From a virus: a stretch of DNA of 25,337 bases. Under the pieces are notes generated by a model that worked only from the letters and a program-made list of their open reading frames with translations, was not told where the DNA came from and ran no database searches. Positions 21,397-25,337 of the stretch are shown in pieces; within the stretch, counting starts at the first letter, position 1, and every line of letters starts with the position of its first letter. The translations under genes were made by a program, and so were the position numbers. The stretch covers positions 1-25,337 of the IMG/VR virus record IMGVR_UViG_3300042516_002620; one strand, given 5' to 3'.

Positions 21397-22620
21397 ATGG
21401 GCCAAATCATTGCCGGCGACGAACAGTTTGAAACTCACATTCAAGCTGATTATCGCGGACAAATTTTAAAAACTGGTCCCGACAGTGGAGCCGTTGATGC
21501 TTTTGGTCGTGCTCGCACTAGCGCTCCTTATACGCTTTTTGATAGCACAATGCGTTATGACAAACGTAGTGATCAATGGTTTGATCGCATTGTCGGCGGT
21601 GGTACAGTCACGTATTTAACTAATCAAAGCAGTGTTGCGATGACGACTACCACTGCATCGGGAGATACTGTACTTCGTAGAACCAAGCAATATTTTCCTT
21701 ACCAGCCAGGCAAGAGCATGATGACCATGCAAAGCTTTGCTGGTACCACTCCTGCTTCTGGACTTATTCAAGAAGTGGGAATGTTTGACGACCAAAATGG
21801 CGTGATGCTCCGAGCTAACGGCACCACTTTACAGTTTGTAATCAGAAGCTACACGTCTGGATCAATAATTGAAGATGTTGTTGACCAATCGCAATGGAAT
21901 ATTAATACGCTTGAATCATTAGATTTCTCTAAAGCACAAATCTTGACCACCGACTTGGAATGGTTAGGCGTTGGACGAGTAAGGATGGGTTTTGTTATCA
22001 ACGGAGAAATTATTTACTGTCATGAATTTAATCATTACAACGTTCTAGCTGGCGCTTATATGACAACGGCTATTTTGCCATTGTCCTATCGCATTCACAA
22101 TGCTTCTGCTCAGGCTTCAGGAAGAACAATGAAGCAAATTTGCTGCAGTGTTTTAAGCGAAGGTGGTTACGAGCCAGATGGTGCTGTGTATTCAGTGGGT
22201 CATGATCTTGCCACTGTCGCCAACACTTCTGGAGAGCGCATCACTGCTGGCATCCGCATGGCGAGTGGTCGCACTGGTAATGTCATTCTGCCTGTGAGGA
22301 TTTCCACTGCCACTTCCTCTAGCGATGTTGTGCTATGGAGGCTTCGTCTTAATCCAACGCTAAGTGGAGTTGTGTGGAGCGCTGCGGACAATCAAAGGGG
22401 CAATGTGGAAGTTACAACTAGTGGCACTGCGACAGGCGGCACAGTGGTCGATGCAGGCTTTGCAAGCCAAGGCAGTGCGAATAATTACGATATTGCAGTG
22501 GCCATTCGTCTTTCCTTAGGGCAAAATGCGTCTGGCGAAAGCGACACCCTCATTTTGACTGTTGACAGTTCTGTCAACGCCAAAGCTCTTGGCATGATCG
22601 GCTGGGTAGAAATCACTTAA
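21397..22620 (+). CDS. Virion structural protein (fibre/baseplate-type, conserved phage family)
   Basis: The 407-residue protein has an N-terminus with GAVDAFGRARTSAPYTLFDS, and FGR.R.S.P.TLFDS is a signature I associate with a widespread family of phage structural proteins, common in cyanophages. Then come YDKRSDQWFDRIVGGG, a central region with GKSMMTMQSFAG, and beta-rich C-terminal parts (RTGNVILPVRISTATSSSDVVLWRLRLNP). It has few cysteines and no membrane segment, so it is probably part of the tail tip or a fibre. It has its own promoter candidate and lies downstream of a terminator, so it may be made independently of the fibres. The exact place in the virion is unknown. Confidence 0.75.
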   Translation: MGQIIAGDEQFETHIQADYRGQILKTGPDSGAVDAFGRARTSAPYTLFDSTMRYDKRSDQWFDRIVGGGTVTYLTNQSSVAMTTTTASGDTVLRRTKQYFPYQPGKSMMTMQSFAGTTPASGLIQEVGMFDDQNGVMLRANGTTLQFVIRSYTSGSIIEDVVDQSQWNINTLESLDFSKAQILTTDLEWLGVGRVRMGFVINGEIIYCHEFNHYNVLAGAYMTTAILPLSYRIHNASAQASGRTMKQICCSVLSEGGYEPDGAVYSVGHDLATVANTSGERITAGIRMASGRTGNVILPVRISTATSSSDVVLWRLRLNPTLSGVVWSAADNQRGNVEVTTSGTATGGTVVDAGFASQGSANNYDIAVAIRLSLGQNASGESDTLILTVDSSVNAKALGMIGWVEIT

Positions 22621-22634
22621 GCTATCAGGGCAAT

Positions 22635-22859
22635 ATGTCCCTTTCCATGGCATTTCCTTTAGTTGCAGAAGGTGATTGGTACAAACAACAAACAGAGCAT
22701 CTTTCAGACATTCTCGCTGAGCTACTGACGGACGATAATCCGGCGATGGCTTGCAAAGCGCTGAGTGAGACCATTGCTTCGTGGGAGGACTACCACGATA
22801 AGGAGCTTACTAAGTGGAAGCGCCTTAGGGCGCTTCTTGGTCTAGGATCTGGCACGTAA
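22635..22859 (+). CDS. Small hypothetical protein, last gene of the structural transcript
   Basis: The 74-residue helical, acidic-to-basic protein (SLSMAFPLVAEGDWY, then a helix DILAELLTDDNPAMACKALSETI) has AGGG four bases before the ATG as a possible ribosome binding site. It begins 14 bases after the previous stop. I do not recognise the family. Its last 35 bases overlap the 3' end of the convergent minus-strand gene, and a hairpin at 22818-22835 lies in that overlap. The function is unknown. Confidence 0.6.
   Translation: MSLSMAFPLVAEGDWYKQQTEHLSDILAELLTDDNPAMACKALSETIASWEDYHDKELTKWKRLRALLGLGSGT
22818..22835. terminator. Hairpin at the convergent gene ends (possible terminator)
   Basis: AAGCGCC (22818-22824) pairs perfectly with GGCGCTT (22829-22835) around TTAG. 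It lies at the junction of the plus-strand and minus-strand genes, including the minus gene's stop codon (22825-22827). There is only a weak T-run on the plus side (CTTCTTGG), so termination is uncertain. Confidence 0.4.
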
Positions 22860-23229
22860 TCCTCATCTCTCCTCCCAAGGCTTTTACGGCCTCGCTAGCC
22901 TCCGCTGGTGGGGCCTTTTCAATGAGAACAGACGGGACAATGGCATTGGGGAGGGGCGTGACCTTGGCATCAGGAAAAAGCTCGTGGGCTTTTTCGGCGA
23001 GAGCGTTTGCTTTTGTTTCCCGCTCATCCTCTTCCCATCGTTTAACCAGTGTGATTGCCTGCTGGTCAATTTTCTTTATTACTGCTTTGGTTTTCCATTC
23101 TGACCAATCAGGGCGGCAATGAGCCATGAGCATTTTGAACCATGGCTTCAATGCAAGAGAAGGCCGCCTTGAGGCGGCCCATAAGGCTAGTTCATAGCAA
23201 AGTGCATTAAACCAAGACTGCCAGTTCAT
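22825..23229 (-). CDS. Hypothetical protein, Trp-rich N-terminus
   Basis: Read on the minus strand, this 134-residue protein starts MNWQSWFNALCYELALWAAS and continues with a helical region (EWKTKAVIKKIDQQAITLVKRWEEDERETKANALAEKAHELF) and a Pro/Ala-rich stretch. Six tryptophans, five of them in the first half, stand out. The GGAAGG directly before the ATG is too close to be ideal. It does not match a family I know. A 7-bp hairpin at 23162-23179 (GGCCGCC, TTGA, GGCGGCC) lies inside the coding sequence near the start and would be followed on the minus strand by TTCTCTT, so it may reduce transcription. The gene lies downstream of the lysis cassette, beyond the HNH gene. Confidence 0.55.
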   Translation of the reverse strand: MNWQSWFNALCYELALWAASRRPSLALKPWFKMLMAHCRPDWSEWKTKAVIKKIDQQAITLVKRWEEDERETKANALAEKAHELFPDAKVTPLPNAIVPSVLIEKAPPAEASEAVKALGGEMRITCQILDQEAP

Positions 23230-23260
23230 CCTTCCGTCTCGCGATGGTCAATTCTTGAGG

Positions 23261-23266
23261 TAAGAT
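23261..23266 (+). promoter_or_regulatory. Candidate -10 box (TAAGAT) for the HNH endonuclease gene
   Basis: TAAGATGAAA fits the recurring box consensus. It is 58 bases before the ATG at 23324, longer than the other examples, because a hairpin occupies the leader. Confidence 0.35.
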
Positions 23267-23270
23267 GAAA

Positions 23271-23297
23271 GGGCAGCGGAACTGCAATTCCCTGCCC
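23271..23297 (+). promoter_or_regulatory. Leader hairpin before the HNH endonuclease gene
   Basis: GGGCAG (23271-23276) pairs with CTGCCC (23292-23297) and GGAA (23278-23281) with TTCC (23288-23291), with a one-base bulge and a CTGCAA loop. It starts four bases after the candidate -10 box, at or just after the expected transcript start. There is no T-tract, so it is more likely a 5' leader structure than a terminator. Confidence 0.45.
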
Positions 23298-23323
23298 ACG
23301 GACACCTACAAGGACTAGGCATC

Positions 23324-23881
23324 ATGTCAATCATAGAAGAATGGCGACCCGTCGTTGGATACGAGGATCTTTACGAGGTGAGCGATCAAGGGCGCGTCAG
23401 GAGCCTTGATCGCTTATGCAAAAGTGATAAGCGCAGCGACCAGTGGATGAAGGGGAAAATCTTACGTCCCAAAATCAATCCGCATCGACAAAATCGCTGC
23501 ACAGTTGCGCTTACAAGGAAAGGTGTACCTTCTTACCCTTACATTTCGCGGTTAGTCTTAACTGCCTTTGTTGGTCCTGCGCCAGAAGGTCACGATGCGG
23601 CGCACTGGGACGGCGATCCAACGAATAATCGCTTAGGCAATTTGAGATGGGCTACTGTTAGCGAAAATATGTCCGATAAAAAGAGGCATGGCACGGATCC
23701 GTCTGGCATGAGAAATGCAATGGCGAAGTTAACAGATGAACAAGCTTTATATATAAAACGCAATTACAGACGCACCTCGTACCACGACAGTAACGCCCTT
23801 GAACTAGCGAGGCAATTTAATATATCAAGAGCGATTGTTATTCGAATTGCCAATAATACAAGATGGGGACACTTGGCCTAG
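23324..23881 (+). CDS. Free-standing NUMOD4 / HNH homing endonuclease
   Basis: The 185-residue protein begins with a NUMOD4-type DNA-binding motif: EEWRPVVGYEDLYEVSDQGR followed by VRSLDR. Residues about 60-115 form an HNH_3-type nuclease: YPYISRLVLTAFVGP, GHDAAHWDGDPTNNRLGNLRWAT. His94 and the downstream Asn and Trp are in place. The first His of the usual vHRLV element is Ser75, so activity is uncertain. The C-terminus (LTDEQALYIKRNY, LELARQFNISRAIVIRIANN) is a helix-turn-helix-like DNA-binding end. The gene stands alone between minus-strand genes, opposite to them, which fits an insertion. Its stop overlaps the endolysin stop as CTAG (23878-23881). Confidence 0.85.
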   Translation: MSIIEEWRPVVGYEDLYEVSDQGRVRSLDRLCKSDKRSDQWMKGKILRPKINPHRQNRCTVALTRKGVPSYPYISRLVLTAFVGPAPEGHDAAHWDGDPTNNRLGNLRWATVSENMSDKKRHGTDPSGMRNAMAKLTDEQALYIKRNYRRTSYHDSNALELARQFNISRAIVIRIANNTRWGHLA

Positions 23882-24822
23882 CCCTCTTGCCAAACAGAGC
23901 AAAATATTTTGCCTTTCTTGTAAAGCGGAAGAATTTTATCGCGGAGATCAATATTTTTTAGACGCAAACATCCGTGTGTAGGTACAAGTGGTTGATTAGG
24001 CGCCCATGCACCTGGCCAGCCGTTAGCGCTGCCACCGCCATGACATGCAATGCCAGCTCTCCCATTATTTCTTTCTTGTCCCTCTAGATCAATCATGTCA
24101 AACGTGTACCAACCGTAAGACATAAGAGTGCGGTCGTAAGCGGGTTTATCGCCCACTCGTTCGTAGTCTTTATAAACCTCTCCGAATAGGTAGACCCCTG
24201 GAGGACAGTCTGAATTTGTGATTTTCCATTCAAAATCACTGTATTGCCCACGAGCGAGACACGGGATTTCCCACAAAAGCTTTCCTTCAAAAGAGAAAGC
24301 TTTCATGGTTTCCACTGCATCGTTCACAATTAAATGTGAATCGCCTTTCTTAAAACCAAAATCTTGAGGACGTTTTTTAGGGCCAACCATAGTAAAAGCG
24401 GTGCTCTCAGGAGCGTATTCCTTCATGAGCTTAGACAGCTTTGCAGGATAATCTGGATCAGTGGCATACGATTGCTCCTTGAGCATTCGCGCTGCTGCAT
24501 AGCGATTTGGAGCATTATTAATGCCCTTGAAATGACGATAGTCTTTATGCCAACGAGTGATCAAATATTCAATGCAAGCAGCAAGACTAGGAAAATCAAT
24601 GAATCCAGCTTTGATGGTCACCCATTGGCCATCGTAAAATTCTTGAGTGGTAGTAGTCGTGCCTTCGCCTTTTGCACCGATGTAATTGTGGGCGCCAGAC
24701 ACGTGATTGCCAAAGCCACTCTCTAAGCAGCATTGCGCTGCTACCAATTCAGGATAGCGAGCGCCATATTTACGGGCAATTTGGAAGCATTCGTTCCAAA
24801 AAGCCCGATTAGATGGCCACAT
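23878..24822 (-). CDS. Endolysin: glucosaminidase (GH73-like) fused to an L,D-transpeptidase (YkuD-like) domain
   Basis: The 314-residue minus-strand product has two domains. Residues about 8-125 carry YPELVAAQCCLESGFGNHVS and NYIGAKG, which match the FlgJ/LytG-type glucosaminidase fold, with Glu34 as the probable catalytic acid. Residues about 165-310 end in CHGGGSANGWPGAW and PTHGCLRLKN, the HG...(S/T)HGC.R signature of YkuD L,D-transpeptidases, with His261, His283 and Cys285. There is no signal peptide. It starts four bases after the stop of a small membrane gene, with AAGGA as a ribosome binding site. Cleaving the glycan and acting on peptide cross-links, it would open the host wall at lysis; the second activity could also be an amidase-like or binding role. 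Confidence 0.85.
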   Translation of the reverse strand: MWPSNRAFWNECFQIARKYGARYPELVAAQCCLESGFGNHVSGAHNYIGAKGEGTTTTTQEFYDGQWVTIKAGFIDFPSLAACIEYLITRWHKDYRHFKGINNAPNRYAAARMLKEQSYATDPDYPAKLSKLMKEYAPESTAFTMVGPKKRPQDFGFKKGDSHLIVNDAVETMKAFSFEGKLLWEIPCLARGQYSDFEWKITNSDCPPGVYLFGEVYKDYERVGDKPAYDRTLMSYGWYTFDMIDLEGQERNNGRAGIACHGGGSANGWPGAWAPNQPLVPTHGCLRLKNIDLRDKILPLYKKGKIFCSVWQEG

Positions 24823-24826
24823 GGCT

Positions 24827-24970
24827 TCAATCCTTCACACGGAAGATTGCCTTAAGACCAGTCAGCAAAAGCTGAATAATATTGTTCTCCTTGTAGGGAG
24901 TGCGTTCGATAATTTGGTCAGCAGCAGCAACAATAATGCCACCAATAACGAACCATTCAATGCCGCTCAT
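24827..24970 (-). CDS. 47-residue small membrane protein next to the endolysin (holin candidate)
   Basis: This gene is below the usual length limit. On the minus strand it reads MSGIEWFVIGGIIVAAADQI followed by IERTPYKENNIIQLLLTGLK and AIFRVKD. One hydrophobic segment (residues about 6-21) is followed by a charged turn, an amphipathic helix and a basic end. The stop lies five bases before the endolysin start, and its last codons hold the AAGGA ribosome binding site for the endolysin, so the two are coupled. A membrane protein of this size beside a lysin fits a holin or holin regulator. A short protein family with a 'KENN.IQLLL' type of end is familiar from phages, but I cannot name it. Confidence 0.65.
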   Translation of the reverse strand: MSGIEWFVIGGIIVAAADQIIERTPYKENNIIQLLLTGLKAIFRVKD

Positions 24971-25000
24971 GACGAGAGATGCAATGGAGATATAAATAGC

Positions 25001-25216
25001 CTAGCGTTCAATCTCTAGATTACGGACTCTGTTTTCCATCTCGCTCATCTTATCCGTGAGAGTGGAAAGCTTTTCTGTGACGGTTTCAATTTGTACGGCC
25101 ACTCTTGCTTGCTGAGTGCCCACTGCAATGAGCATAGCTCCAGTTGATAGAAGCATGCCAGCCGTAATAGTGGCTACGAAATTTGCAAGGCCGTCCTTGA
25201 AACTGTCCATAGCCAT
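25001..25216 (-). CDS. Holin-like protein: one membrane segment and a coiled coil
   Basis: I use ATG 25216, giving 71 residues; TTG 25219 or ATG 25210 are alternatives, and 25210 fits the promoter spacing best. The product starts MAMDSFKDGLANFVATITAG and has a hydrophobic segment (about 13-34, ATITAGMLLSTGAMLIAVG). It is followed by a heptad-patterned, charged helix (VQIETVTEKLSTLTDKMSEMENRVRNLE). A membrane segment plus coiled coil is common among phage holins and XhlA-like proteins, although in XhlA the coil precedes the membrane segment. It is the first gene of the minus-strand lysis cassette, with the 47-residue protein and the endolysin downstream. A spanin-like role is less likely because no lipobox or second component is visible. 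Confidence 0.65.
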   Translation of the reverse strand: MAMDSFKDGLANFVATITAGMLLSTGAMLIAVGTQQARVAVQIETVTEKLSTLTDKMSEMENRVRNLEIER

Positions 25217-25230
25217 CAATCAATACCATC

Positions 25231-25236
25231 ATTCTA
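25231..25236 (-). promoter_or_regulatory. Candidate late promoter -10 box (TAGAAT) for the lysis cassette
   Basis: On the minus strand the sequence is CTATAGAATGATGG, repeating TATAGAATGA found at 3632-3641. The last T is 15 bases before ATG 25216 and 21 before ATG 25210. With the plus-strand box at 25266 it forms a divergent promoter pair. Confidence 0.45.
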
Positions 25237-25265
25237 TAGAAAATTCACGAGACATTATTTAGCGT

Positions 25266-25271
25266 TAAACT
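25266..25271 (+). promoter_or_regulatory. Candidate -10 box (TAAACT) for the gene at the right edge
   Basis: TAAACTAA, as at 20854, lies 26 bases before the ATG at 25297. It is on the opposite strand to the lysis promoter, about 30 bases away. Confidence 0.4.
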
Positions 25272-25296
25272 AAGGTCAAGACAATTTAATAGTGCC

Positions 25297-25337
25297 ATGC
25301 CAAGAGCGAATGGTCCTGATGAGCTGCTTTATTCTCT
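25297..25337 (+). CDS. Start of a plus-strand gene cut by the window edge
   Basis: ATG at 25297 opens a frame that stays open to the window edge (MPRANGPDELLYS). Its placement after a candidate promoter and a leader of fitting length supports it. There are too few residues to suggest a function. Confidence 0.4.
   Translation, partial: MPRANGPDELLYS

Noticed and set aside
24821-25018. Plus-strand open frame of 65 codons
   Set aside because: It lies opposite the 47-residue membrane gene, whose position, coupling to the endolysin and hydrophobic pattern are far more convincing.
1-25337. HIP1 palindromes (GCGATCGC) as a cyanobacterial signature
   Set aside because: I saw no copy in the window, so they cannot be used to support the host; phages often lack them.
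1-25337. tRNA genes or an integrase/attachment site
   Set aside because: No cloverleaf-like sequence, recombinase or attachment repeat was seen, so a temperate lifestyle cannot be inferred.

Overview
The window is a late-gene (structural and lysis) region of a double-stranded DNA tailed phage, most likely a siphovirus. The tail genes follow the lambda-like order: connector, tail tube, tail completion, G/GT chaperones, tape measure, then M, L, K and J-like tip genes. There are no tRNA, rRNA, CRISPR or insertion-sequence genes. A cyanobacterial host is my inference. It rests on several proteins that resemble families I know from cyanophages (the fibre N-termini, the gene at 20883, the small basic protein at 21198 and the structural protein at 21397). 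Nothing in the window names the host.

Layout. Bases 3-921 hold the end of an upstream gene, a DUF4054-type head-tail connector and a neck candidate. Bases 949-1527 encode the probable tail tube protein, followed by a strong terminator whose T-tract ends one base before the next start codon. Bases 1578-2694 hold tail-completion genes joined by 4-base stop/start overlaps. Bases 2657-3630 are a tail-assembly chaperone pair joined by a -1 frameshift signal of the dnaX type. The 1912-residue tape measure (3665-9403) is followed by M-, L-, K- and J-like tip genes up to 14406. Two small tube-like paralogues (14450-15796) come next. Two long fibre genes (15851-19012 and 19085-20791) are separated by a near-continuous hairpin of about 26 pairs. 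Fibre-associated genes, a 45-residue basic protein and a 407-residue structural protein run to 22859.

From 22825 the region changes character. An unknown minus-strand gene is followed by a free-standing NUMOD4/HNH endonuclease gene on the plus strand. The lysis cassette on the minus strand reads, in transcription order, a 71-residue membrane and coiled-coil protein, a 47-residue membrane protein, and an endolysin that fuses a glucosaminidase to an L,D-transpeptidase-like (YkuD) domain. A new plus-strand gene begins at 25297.

The most interesting signals are four. The frameshift cassette matches E. coli dnaX in its slippery heptamer and its upstream Shine-Dalgarno stimulator. A recurring TANNAT-like box lies 21-26 bases before most of the separately transcribed starts and looks like a family of late promoters without a -35 box. 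The long hairpin at 19025-19080 buries the ribosome binding site of the second fibre gene. The GH73-YkuD lysin and its tiny membrane partner form an unusual lysis cassette.
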